64,000 nucleotides of DNA from Acidisoma cellulosilyticum. GTDB lineage: Bacteria > Pseudomonadota > Alphaproteobacteria > Acetobacterales > Acetobacteraceae. The notes under the pieces are model-generated. The model saw only the letters and a list, made by a program, of their open reading frames with translations, made no database searches and had not been told where the DNA came from. Both the position numbers and the translations under genes were made by a program. Position 1 is the first letter of the stretch. Every line of letters starts with the position of its first letter. Positions 16,495 through 25,800 of the stretch are shown here, one piece after another. The stretch covers positions 124,001-188,000 of the forward strand of contig NZ_JAESVA010000004.1 in assembly GCF_020621385.1 (NCBI RefSeq), given 5' to 3'.

Positions 16495-17948
16495 GCGCGT
16501 CCAATGACATCGCCCGCATGGATGCGGGCAGCCTTGCCGCCAAAATCCGGGCGCGGGAGATTTCCGCCGCCGAGGTGACGGAGGTCGCCTTGCAGCGCAT
16601 GGAGGTGCTGGAGCCGCATATCCATGCCTATTGTACGCCGACGCCGGAACTGGCCCGCGCCACGGCCGCCGATATCGATACGCGCATCGCGCGGGGGGAG
16701 GCCGTGGGGCCGCTGGCCGGCGTGCCGATCGGCATCAAGGATCTGGTCGCGACGGCCGGTATTCGCACCGTCATGGGGTCCAATATCTATCGCGATTTCG
16801 TGCCGGACGAGGATGATGTGGTGGTGGAGCGGCTGAAGGATGCCGGTGCCATCATCTTGGGCAAGACCAATGTGCCGGAATTCGGCTATAGCGGCGTCGG
16901 TCATAACCCGGTCTTTCCGACCACGCGCAACCCCTGGAACCTGGCGATGACGCCCGGCGGGTCAAGCGCCGGGTCGGGCGCATCCGTTGCTTCCTTCATC
17001 TCGCCTTTTGCCATCGGCAGTGACGGCGGCGGATCGATCCGCATTCCCGCAGCCCATTCGGGCCTGGTGGGTATCAAGGCCAGCATGGGCCGCGTGCCGC
17101 TTTATCCCGGCTGCAAGGACGAGCGCTACCCTGGCGTGTCCAGCTGGGAAAGCCTGGAACATATTGGGCCGATGAGCCGTACGGTCGCGGATTCCGCGCT
17201 GATGCTGAGCGTGATCGCAGGGCCCGACCCGCGCGACCGGCTGTCCATCCCCAGCGGTGACGTCGATTGGCTTGCGGCATCGAAGCCCGCCGATATGCGG
17301 GGCATGCGCATCGCCTATAGCGCCGATTGGGGTTATGCGGCGGTGGACCCCGAAGTCCGCCGCGTGGTGGGCGAGGCGGTGCGCGTGTTCGAAACCGATC
17401 TCGGCTGTATTGTGGAAGAGGCGCATCCCGGCTGGGAAGATCCGGCCGAGCAGTTCTGGAGCCTGGTCGCCATGGAGAGTGATCTGGTCGGCATGCGCGC
17501 CATGGTGGAAGGGCGGCGGGGCGAGATTTCGCCTTTCCTGCTCGCTTTGCTTGACCGGAAATGGACGGCCGAGGATTTCACCAATGCCAATATGGCCCGC
17601 AAGATGGTCATGAACCGCATGTGGCGCTTCATGCAGAAATACGATTTCCTTCTCACGCCGACGCTCGCCGTGCCGCCTTTCCCCGTTCATATGCAGGGGC
17701 CGGAGATTATCGAGGGCCGCATGGTGCGACCAGCCGACTGGCTGTGCTTCACCTTCCCGATGAATATGACCGGTCAACCGGCAGCCTCTGTCCCGGCCGG
17801 CTTCACCACGGACGGTCTGCCGGTCGGCCTGCAGATCGTCGGGCGGCATCTGGCGGATGCGAGCGTGATTGCGGCTGCTGCGGCTTTTGAGGCTGCTCGG
17901 CCCTGGGCTGGGCGTGAGCCTTCTCTGCTCGCGGAGCTTGGACTTTGA
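16491..17948 (+). CDS. Amidase-signature hydrolase 1
   Basis: 485 residues from ATG 16491. The Ser-cisSer-Lys triad of the amidase signature family is complete: K83 (GIKDL), S158 (GGSSAGSG) and nucleophile S182 (GGGSIR), with the usual 24-residue gap between serines. It has no signal peptide, so it acts in the cytoplasm. Family members hydrolyse aliphatic or aromatic amides, and GatA-like relatives act on glutamine; the missing GatB/GatC neighbours argue against a tRNA amidotransferase role. In this operon it probably hydrolyses the imported compound. Confidence 0.93.
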   Translation: MSASNDIARMDAGSLAAKIRAREISAAEVTEVALQRMEVLEPHIHAYCTPTPELARATAADIDTRIARGEAVGPLAGVPIGIKDLVATAGIRTVMGSNIYRDFVPDEDDVVVERLKDAGAIILGKTNVPEFGYSGVGHNPVFPTTRNPWNLAMTPGGSSAGSGASVASFISPFAIGSDGGGSIRIPAAHSGLVGIKASMGRVPLYPGCKDERYPGVSSWESLEHIGPMSRTVADSALMLSVIAGPDPRDRLSIPSGDVDWLAASKPADMRGMRIAYSADWGYAAVDPEVRRVVGEAVRVFETDLGCIVEEAHPGWEDPAEQFWSLVAMESDLVGMRAMVEGRRGEISPFLLALLDRKWTAEDFTNANMARKMVMNRMWRFMQKYDFLLTPTLAVPPFPVHMQGPEIIEGRMVRPADWLCFTFPMNMTGQPAASVPAGFTTDGLPVGLQIVGRHLADASVIAAAAAFEAARPWAGREPSLLAELGL

Positions 17949-19366
17949 GCCTTTGGGATAAAAAGACCGGCAGCCTGGATTTCGCGACGCTGCGCCAAGC
18001 CTATACGCAAGGACTGACGCCGACCGAGGTTGTGCAGGCGATCTTCGCCCGGATCGACGCGCGCGGTGAAGACCCGGCCTGGATTCTTCAACTCCCGCGC
18101 GCGGCGGTGCTGGCAAGGGCTGCCGAACTGGAACAGGCCGGTTCGCAGGATTTGCCGCTGTGGGGATTGCCGCTGTCGGTGAAGGACAATTTCGACATAG
18201 CGGGCTACCCGACCGCCGAGGCCTGCCGCGCCTTCAGCCGCATGGCGACCAAGACCGATCCTGTGGTGCAGCATCTGGTCGATGCCGGCGCCATCATCAT
18301 CGGCAAGACCAATATGGATCAGTTCGGCGTCGGTATTAACGGCACCCGCACCGATTACGGCATTCCCCGCAATACCTTCGACCCTGCCTTTATCTCCGGC
18401 GGTTCGACCTCGGGCGGCGGCGCGACGCTGGCCGCTGGCCTGGTCAGCATGGCGCTGGGCGGTGACGCCGCAGGGTCCGGCCGGGTGCCGGCGGCACTGA
18501 ACAATACCGTCGGGATCAAACCCACGCCGGGATTGATCCCGCTCGGCGGCGGGTCCCGCGCGGGGATGAGTGCGAGCCATAATGTCATGACCATGACGGT
18601 CGCCGATGGCGTCATCGCGACGCGGGTGATGATCGGTTATGACGCGGAAGACCCGCTGTCCCGGCCTGAGGCCGAGGATTTTCACCTCAAGCTGTCCGCG
18701 CTGCCGCGCGCATTCCGCTTCGGTGTTCCGTCCAAGGCGACCCGCATCTTTGCGGGTGACGCGGAAGCAGAGCGGCTGTTTGACGAGTCCATCGCGCGTT
18801 TGGAAAGAATGGGCGGCAAGGCCGTCGAACTGGATTTTGCGCCCTTCTACGCGGCCGCGAAGATGCTGTACGAGGACGCCTTCATCGCGCGGCGCTATGC
18901 CAATCTGCAGAGCTTTTTCGACGCGCATGAGGATCAGATCTATCCCGCGACGCGCGAGATCATCGGCTGGGGCCGCAGCTATTCCGGTGCGGATGTCTTC
19001 GTCGCCCAGCAGACCCTGGCGCGTCACCGGCAGGTGATCCGCCATATGACGAAGGGACTAGACATCATCGTCACCCCGACGACGCCCACGACCTTCACGG
19101 TGGAGGAAATGCTGGCCGATAATATTCGCCGCAACGCGATGCTCGGCACCTATACGAACTTCGTGAACCTGCTCGATATGTGCGCTGTCACCGTGCCGAT
19201 GGGCTTTCGCGCCGATGGCCAGCCACTTGGCATCAGCTTCGTCGGCCGCGCGCTGGAAGACAGTCTTGCTTCCAGCTTCGCGCACGCATTTCACGCCGCG
19301 CTCGGCGGCAAGCTCGGCGCCACGGAAACGCCAATCCCCTCGCCCTTGGAAGGAGCCTTTGCATGA
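17945..19366 (+). CDS. Amidase-signature hydrolase 2 (allophanate-hydrolase-like)
   Basis: 473 residues. The start is a TTG at 17945 that overlaps the previous TGA (TTGA); no ATG lies nearby in frame and homology begins within a few residues. The triad is K80 (SVKDNFDIAG), S154 (SGGSTSGGGA) and S178 (GDAAGSGRVPAA). The order and wording of these motifs resemble the amidase domain of allophanate hydrolase AtzF/DUR2 more than GatA, but the C-terminal allophanate-hydrolase domain is absent. Hydrolysis of a urea-like or carbamoyl amide is a reasonable guess. It ends inside the start of the binding-protein gene. Confidence 0.9.
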   Translation: MSLWDKKTGSLDFATLRQAYTQGLTPTEVVQAIFARIDARGEDPAWILQLPRAAVLARAAELEQAGSQDLPLWGLPLSVKDNFDIAGYPTAEACRAFSRMATKTDPVVQHLVDAGAIIIGKTNMDQFGVGINGTRTDYGIPRNTFDPAFISGGSTSGGGATLAAGLVSMALGGDAAGSGRVPAALNNTVGIKPTPGLIPLGGGSRAGMSASHNVMTMTVADGVIATRVMIGYDAEDPLSRPEAEDFHLKLSALPRAFRFGVPSKATRIFAGDAEAERLFDESIARLERMGGKAVELDFAPFYAAAKMLYEDAFIARRYANLQSFFDAHEDQIYPATREIIGWGRSYSGADVFVAQQTLARHRQVIRHMTKGLDIIVTPTTPTTFTVEEMLADNIRRNAMLGTYTNFVNLLDMCAVTVPMGFRADGQPLGISFVGRALEDSLASSFAHAFHAALGGKLGATETPIPSPLEGAFA

Positions 19367-20979
19367 CTTCGATCAGTCGACGCGGCCTGCTGGCCGGTTC
19401 GATCCTGTCGCCCGTGCTTCTCGCGGTCGGCAGTTCTGCGGCTTTCGCCAAGACCCCGCCGGACGTGATGGTGGTGGTCGGCGAACAAGGCACCAATTCG
19501 CTCGACACCATGGTGCCGGTCGCGAACGATTACAGCCGCATGGTCAATTGGCAGGTCTATGACCGGCTGGTTACCCATGGGGAAAAGACCCTGCCGAACG
19601 GCACGGTGAGCTATGACGTGACGAAGGTGGAGCCGGAGCTGGCCGAAAGCTGGGAGATCAGCGCTGACGGCAAGACCTTCATCTTTCATCTGCGCAAGGA
19701 CGCTGTCTTCCATGACGGCACGCCGGTGACGGCGGATGACGTGAAATGGTCCTTCGATCGCGCGGTGTCAGTCGGTGGCTTTGCGGCGGTGCAGATGGGC
19801 GCCGGTGCCATGACCAAGCCCGAGCAGTTCTCCGTCGTCGATCCGCATACCTTCAAGATCACCTTCGACAAGGCGAACAAGCTTAGCCTGCCGGATCTGG
19901 TGGTGCCAATTCCTTGCGTGGTCAATTCCACACTCGCCAAGAAGCACGCGACGGCGTCAGACCCCTGGGCGCTTGACTGGGTGCAGCATAATGATGCTGG
20001 CGGCGGCGCCTTCAAGGTGGCGAGCTGGAAGCCGGGCACCGAGATCGTGTTCACGCGCTTCGAGGATTGGAAATCCGGGCCGCTGCCGAAGCTGAAGCGC
20101 GTCATCTACCGCGAGATCGCGTCCCCCGGCACGCGCCGCGCGCTGCTGGAAAAGGGCGACGTCGATATCTCGGTCGGCCTGCCGCCCAAGGATTACGCGG
20201 AACTCGCCAAGGCCGGCAAGGTGGAGGTTATCGGCACGCCGATCCAGAACGATCTTCTGTATATCGACATGAACGTGAAGATGAAGCCCTTCGACAATCC
20301 CCTGGTGCGCCAGGCGATGGCCTGGGCGGTGCCCTATCAATCGATCATGGATGCGGCGCTGTACGATCGCGGCGTGCCGATGTTCGGCGGCGACCCGACC
20401 AAGCCCTATCCGGCGGAATGGCCGATCGTGTCCCATTACAAGACCGATCTGGACAAGGCGAAGAAGCTGCTGGCCCAGGCCGGCTTCCCGAATGGCTTCT
20501 CGACAACCTTGTCTTACGATCTCAGCCAGGCGACGACGCGTGAGCCGATCGCGCTACTGTTCCAGGAGAATCTCGCCAAGATCGGCGTCAAGGTGACCCT
20601 CGATAAGGTGCCGGGGGCGAATTGGTTCGCGCAGATGGCATCGAAGTCGATGCCCTTCGTGATTACTGAATTCTATGGCTGGCTGGTGCCGCCGGAGTAT
20701 TTCTATTACTGGAACTTCTACGGCAAGAATAACGCTGTCTTCAACACGGCGAATTACGGCAATCCGAAACTCGATGCGCTGATCGAGGATGCGCGGTTCC
20801 AGAATGACCCGACCATCTACGAAGCCGATCTGGTCAAGATGAACGACATCGTCATGAGCGACCTGCCGCGCATTCCGCTGGCCCGTCTGTTCTTCGACGT
20901 CGCCATGCAGAAGAACGTGAAGGGTTACGAATACTGGTTCCACACGCATCTTGATTACCGGAAGATGTACAAGTCTTGA
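19363..20979 (+). CDS. Peptide-type ABC transporter substrate-binding protein (SBP_bac_5), Tat-like signal
   Basis: 538 residues from ATG 19363, preceded by AGGAG at 19351. The N-terminus SISRRGLLAGSILSPVLL carries a twin-arginine motif and a hydrophobic core ending near AFA/KT, so export of a folded protein by Tat is likely. The mature part follows the family-5 pattern: PELAESWEISADGKTFIFHL, FHDGTPVTADDVKWSFDR and the later IDMNVKMKPFDNPLVRQAM. It is the ligand receptor of this transporter, placed between amidase genes 2 and 3. The ligand is unknown. Confidence 0.94.
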   Translation: MTSISRRGLLAGSILSPVLLAVGSSAAFAKTPPDVMVVVGEQGTNSLDTMVPVANDYSRMVNWQVYDRLVTHGEKTLPNGTVSYDVTKVEPELAESWEISADGKTFIFHLRKDAVFHDGTPVTADDVKWSFDRAVSVGGFAAVQMGAGAMTKPEQFSVVDPHTFKITFDKANKLSLPDLVVPIPCVVNSTLAKKHATASDPWALDWVQHNDAGGGAFKVASWKPGTEIVFTRFEDWKSGPLPKLKRVIYREIASPGTRRALLEKGDVDISVGLPPKDYAELAKAGKVEVIGTPIQNDLLYIDMNVKMKPFDNPLVRQAMAWAVPYQSIMDAALYDRGVPMFGGDPTKPYPAEWPIVSHYKTDLDKAKKLLAQAGFPNGFSTTLSYDLSQATTREPIALLFQENLAKIGVKVTLDKVPGANWFAQMASKSMPFVITEFYGWLVPPEYFYYWNFYGKNNAVFNTANYGNPKLDALIEDARFQNDPTIYEADLVKMNDIVMSDLPRIPLARLFFDVAMQKNVKGYEYWFHTHLDYRKMYKS

Positions 20980-22163
20980 GCCATCCTCTGCGCGCGCCGA
21001 ATGATGCATTCGGCGCTTTCGTGCCTGGGCCCCCGGTCTTCGCGACCGGGGCCGCCACCGGCCCGCTCGCCGGTCTTGGCTTCGCCGCCAAGGACCTTTT
21101 CGACGTCGCCGGTCTCGTCACCGGTTGCGGCAATCCGGACTGGGCGGCGAGCCATCCGCCCGCCCGCGCCCATGCTTTCGCCGTGCAGCGACTGCTGGAT
21201 GCCGGTGCCACGCTCGTCGGCCGCACCATCACGGATGAGATTTCGCTGGGGCTATTGGGGCGCAACCAGTTCCACGGCACGCCGATCAACCCGCGCGCGC
21301 CCGACCGGTTGCCCGGCGGCTCCTCCAGCGGGTCAGCCGCCGCTGTCGCGGGTGGGCTGGCGGATCTGGCCCTCGGCACTGATTCCGGCGGCTCCGTCCG
21401 TGTGCCGTCCAGCTTTAGCGGTCTTTACGGCATGCGGCCGACCCATGGGCGCATTTCCGTCACCGGGCTGATGACGCAATCGCCCAGCTTCGACACGGTC
21501 GGGCTTTTCGCGCGCGACCCGGCATTGCTGGAAACCGCCTATGGGTTGGTGTTGGATGACAAGGCGATACCCGGCACCATCGAGCGCGTGATGATCGCGA
21601 CGGATGCTTTCACCATCGCCGATGCGCCGGTGCGGGAGGCTTTGCAGCCGGCGTTGGCCAAGCTGCGGGCAATGCTGCCGGCCGAGGATATCACCTTATC
21701 CGAGGAGGGTCTGCCGCGCTGGGCTGAGCGTCAGCGCCGGTTGCAGCAGGCGGAATTTTCCGCGACTTTCCGCGACTGGATCGACGCTTACAATCCGCGT
21801 TTCTCCTTCGAAGTCGGGCGTGGGCTGGCGCTGGCGGCCTTGACGGCCGAGATGGACTTGGGCGCTGAGCGCGCATTCCGTACGAATGTCAGGACAGAGA
21901 TCACGGATCGGCTGGCCGGTCGTGCGCTGATCTGTCTGCCGACGACGCCTATTCTGCCGCCCTTGCGGGGCATTCCGCTCTCCGCCATGGGTGAGGCTGG
22001 ACGGCGCATTACGGAACTGACCGGCATTGCCGGGCTGACCGGCCTGCCGCAGATCAGCCTGCCGCTGGGCGAGGCGGGCGGCTTGCCTGTCGGCCTGTCG
22101 CTGATCGGTTGGCCGGGCGCGGATGAGGTGCTGCTGCGGATGGCGCGGGAATGGGCGGCTTAA
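20976..22163 (+). CDS. Amidase-signature hydrolase 3 (short form)
   Basis: 395 residues, shorter than the other two, and it reaches the first catalytic motif much sooner: K39 (AAKDLFDVAG), S116 (GGSSSGSA) and S140 (DSGGSVRVPSS). Short amidases of this type include plant AMI1-like indole-acetamide hydrolases. The start is a TTG at 20976 overlapping the binding-protein TGA, the second such junction in the operon. Its end overlaps the convergent ferredoxin gene by four bases. Three distinct amidases in one operon imply a substrate with more than one amide bond or a mixture of amides. Confidence 0.9.
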   Translation: MSHPLRAPNDAFGAFVPGPPVFATGAATGPLAGLGFAAKDLFDVAGLVTGCGNPDWAASHPPARAHAFAVQRLLDAGATLVGRTITDEISLGLLGRNQFHGTPINPRAPDRLPGGSSSGSAAAVAGGLADLALGTDSGGSVRVPSSFSGLYGMRPTHGRISVTGLMTQSPSFDTVGLFARDPALLETAYGLVLDDKAIPGTIERVMIATDAFTIADAPVREALQPALAKLRAMLPAEDITLSEEGLPRWAERQRRLQQAEFSATFRDWIDAYNPRFSFEVGRGLALAALTAEMDLGAERAFRTNVRTEITDRLAGRALICLPTTPILPPLRGIPLSAMGEAGRRITELTGIAGLTGLPQISLPLGEAGGLPVGLSLIGWPGADEVLLRMAREWAA

Positions 22164-22483
22164 TCAGCCGCCTTTTCCGCATGGCCCATCAACTGGGTCA
22201 GGGCTTCGTCGGTTCCGGTGCCCTTGGGGATCGTCAGAATCCGCTCCGGCCTATGAGCGTTGAGAGCGGCCACCGCCTTCTTCGGGCAAAGCCCCAGGCA
22301 TCGTGTTTCGACGATGCGCACCTGCCGACCTTGCCCTTGGGCCTTAAGCTCCGTCCTCAGCGCCTCACGCAAAGTCTGTTTGCGGTCGGGTCCGAAACCG
22401 GCCTTCATTTTGCCAGCGCATTTGCCGCAGAGCAGAATGACGCTCGTCCAAGGTGTCGGACGGGATTGGATGATTTTAGACAA
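22160..22483 (-). CDS. Thioredoxin-like (2Fe-2S) ferredoxin-type protein
   Basis: 107 residues. Four cysteines are arranged as LLCGKCAGK and, 40 residues on, RCLGLCPKKAV, the pattern of thioredoxin-fold [2Fe-2S] ferredoxins. It lacks an ATG; TTG at 22483 is the only usable start before the first cysteine and lies within the last codons of the receiver gene (8-base overlap). It is the last gene of the leftward kinase/receiver operon, which is an unusual neighbour for a ferredoxin. Electron transfer or cluster-based sensing are both possible. Confidence 0.78.
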   Translation of the reverse strand: MSKIIQSRPTPWTSVILLCGKCAGKMKAGFGPDRKQTLREALRTELKAQGQGRQVRIVETRCLGLCPKKAVAALNAHRPERILTIPKGTGTDEALTQLMGHAEKAAD

Positions 22484-22880
22484 TTTTATTCAGGTCCTTG
22501 GGCGAAGCTGCGCCGTCCAAAAGCGCCGCGAGCAATGCGATGAGTTGCTCCGGCCGGAAGGGCTTGCTGCAAACGGGCCAGGACGGGCGTTCGGGCGGTA
22601 CGGCCCCGGCGCCATACCCAGACAGAAGCAGGAAAGGGATGCCGCGCTGCGACAATGTCTCGGCAACCGGATAGACTTTGATACCCGCGACGTTCACGTC
22701 CAAGACCGCGATATCGAACGGAAGCGTCCGCACGGCCTCCAGCGCATCGGGAACCCGATCATAGGGACCGACGACCGTGCCGCCTGCGTCCGTCAGGGCA
22801 TCCTCGATCAGCAGCGACACCAGCATCTCGTCCTCAACGACAAGCACGCGCCGCCCCTGTAAAGCGCATCCGTCGGACAT
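22476..22880 (-). CDS. Stand-alone response-regulator receiver protein
   Basis: 134 residues made of a single receiver domain. The acidic pair E16/D17 (VVEDE), phospho-acceptor D61 (IAVLDVNV) and Lys106 (CSKPF) are in place. There is no output domain. The start ATG abuts the TAA of the large kinase gene, so the pair is probably co-translated and the kinase is the natural phosphodonor. Small receivers next to HWE/HisKA_2 kinases often act as phosphate sinks or link to the general stress response; which applies here is not visible. Confidence 0.9.
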   Translation of the reverse strand: MSDGCALQGRRVLVVEDEMLVSLLIEDALTDAGGTVVGPYDRVPDALEAVRTLPFDIAVLDVNVAGIKVYPVAETLSQRGIPFLLLSGYGAGAVPPERPSWPVCSKPFRPEQLIALLAALLDGAASPKDLNKIV

Positions 22881-25800
22881 TTATGACGCGCCTTGCTGAG
22901 GGGGCGGCTCAATCAACGGCATCGGTGCCCTTAGCTTCGCCGAGACGCCGGTCGGCAGGAATTCGATGGAAACCTCCGCCGACATGTCTTGCCGCAGGCC
23001 ACGTTCGATCAAGGTCATGCCGAAACCCCGGCGCGTCGGCGGTATCACCGTCGGGCCGTTCTGCTCAATCCAGGTCAAGACCAGATAATCGCCTTGCTCA
23101 CTCTCCTCGATGGCCCAGGCGATTCGCACCAGCCCTTCGGGCAAGGACAAGGCCCCATGCTTGACCGCATTGGTTGTCAGTTCATGAATTGCCATGCCGA
23201 GCGACAGCGCGGCGCGGGGTGCCAGCAGGATGTTTTCACCATCGAGCAGGATATTCGATCGATTGGGTGACAGGAAAGGCTGCAATTCCTCGCTGAGCAG
23301 AGCTTCGAGCGAGATTCTTTGCCAGCCTTCCTCGCTGAGGAGCGCATAGGCGGCAGACAGGGCATGCACGCGCCCCATATAGCTGCGCTCGAACTCCGCC
23401 AGCGTGTCAGAGCGCTTGATCGTCTGCGTCGCGATCGAGATGACGACGGTCAGCATATTCTTGACGCGGTGATTAAGCTCATCGACCAGCAGGCGCTGAT
23501 GCTGTTCCGCCTGCACGACGCTTGTTACATCGACAAAAGTGACGATTGTGCCGTCGACCCGACTGTCCGGTGTCCGATAGGGCAAAATGCGCATGAGATA
23601 ATGCGTGGCGTCGTCATCGCGCACGATACGCCGTTCCAGCGGCTCCAGGGTCTGCAGCACAAGGCGGCAATCCTCGCGCAGATTGGCATAGCGCAACCGG
23701 CTGACGATATCGGTCAAGGGACGACCCTGATCGCTCGGGATCAGGTTATAGAAACCCGCGATTGCAGGCGTGAAGCTGCGGATGACCAGATAGGGGTCAA
23801 GGAAGATCGTCGCGACCTGGGTGCTTTCGAACAGGTTCTTCAGGTCGCTGTTCTTGTGGTCGAGTTCATCGACCTTGCCGGCGAGCTGGTTATTGACCGT
23901 CTGCAACTCCTCATTGATGGACTGGATTTCCTCTTTCGAGGTTTCCAGCTCCTCATTGGTGGATTGCAATTCTTCATTGACGGAGTGCAGTTCCTCATTG
24001 GCGCTGCGAAGCTCCTCCAGCGCGGTGTCATGCTCTTCGGTGATGGATTGCAACTGCTCGCGCGTGTCGCGCAGCTCGGTTTCCAATTGGCGATCACTGC
24101 CGAGATCAGACAGGACCCAGCCGGAGGGGTCGGTATCGTCATGACGGGCCTGAGCGGTTTCGATGAAGACGACGAGGAAGAATGGTTCCAGACCTTGTTC
24201 ACGTCTCGGTTCCACGACCAGGCTGATAATATGGGTTCGGCCGTCGGCTGCTTCGACGACGATGCCGGATCTTTCGACGCTGCGGCCGATTTCGATCGCT
24301 TGTCTCAACAAGGCTCGCAAGGGGGCACGCAAGCCCGGACGGGCCATGACCAGAATATTCTGGCTGGGTACGCCGGACGGAAAATCCAGATATCGCGTCA
24401 GGTTGGGCGAGAAGTGAAGGGCCTCGGCGTCGGCCGTGACAATGACGAAGGGGGGGGCGAAGCGCTCCATCACACGCGTGCTGGCCCAGGTGCCGAGGCG
24501 CGAGAGAATGGACCGGGAGGAGACATGGCTTGCCTTGCCACCATCCTTCTGCGGCGGAAAGATCCGCAGGCTGTCGCGGCCGGTCATGCGCAAGGCGGGG
24601 CTGGGAACGTCACGTTTCTGGAACACGCGATGCGCGCGGTCCAAGGTCGTGAACAAATTCTCATGCCGATTGACGGTCTCGGAACTGCCGAGCAGAAGGA
24701 TGCCGTTGGGAACGAGAGAGTAGTGAAAGGCGGGGATGACGACGCCTTGTAGTTCCAGATCCAGATAGATCAGCAGATTGCGGCAGGAGAGTAGATTGAT
24801 CCGCGAGAAGGGCGGGTCCCGCGTCAGGCTATGGGCCGAGAAGGTGCAAAGCTCGCGGACGGATTTGGCGATCGTGTAGCTGCCGTCGATGCCGTGAACG
24901 AAATAACGCGACAGTCTTTCCGGCGACATGCCGAGGAGCAAGCTATCCGGGTAGCGACCCATGCGCGCCGTCGCGATGGCGGGTTCATCGATGTCGGTCG
25001 CGAAAACCAGAACCTTGGGAGCGTTATCTGGGATCCTGTCCAGATGTTCGCGCATCAGGATAGCGAGGGAATAGGCTTCCTCACCGGTGGCGCAGCCCGG
25101 AATCCAGATCCGGATTGTGTCATTCGCGCCCTTGCCCTCGAACAGAAGCGGAATGACGGTCGTCTTCAGGAAGTCGAAGGTTGCTTCATCACGAAAGAAG
25201 CTTGTCACGCCAATCAGCAGATCGCGGAACAGCATGACGACCTCCTGGCGGTCGGTCTTCAAACGCTCCATAAAATCTTGGATCGAGGTGAGACCCAATA
25301 CCTGCATCCGCCGCTGCACGCGCCGCAGGAAGGTCTTATCCTTATAGCCGCTGAAATCATGGCCGATGCTGCGCTGCAAGATCGCGCAAATTTCGAGCCT
25401 CGCCGCATCCACCTGGTCGGGCGGCAAAGCCGCGATGCTATCGGGTTTTCGTCTTGCAAGCTGGACCGCCATGATGCGGCCCGGCATCGCCTCCACCGGC
25501 GCGATCACGTCGACCGCGCCGGTCGCGATTGCAGCGAGGGGCATGCCGTCATGCTGGGGGCCGGTGCCATCGGTGCCCTGAACGAGCGTCAGGCCGCCTT
25601 GTTCCTTGATCGCCTTCAGGCCGAGCGCGCCGTCGCTGCCGGTTCCGGACAAAATGACGCCGACCGCATCCTCCTTCAGCCCTTCCGCGAGCGAGCCGAG
25701 CAGCAGGCTGATCGGGCTGAACTCACGCAGTTCCTCGGTCTCAGGGCGGTGAAGCTGCAGGCGGCCGCCGCGATAGATCACGACAACCCCCGGCGGGGGA

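Noticed and set aside
16491-17948. Amidase 1 as GatA of a tRNA amidotransferase
   Set aside because: No gatB or gatC nearby, and the gene is locked into a transporter operon by overlapping codons.
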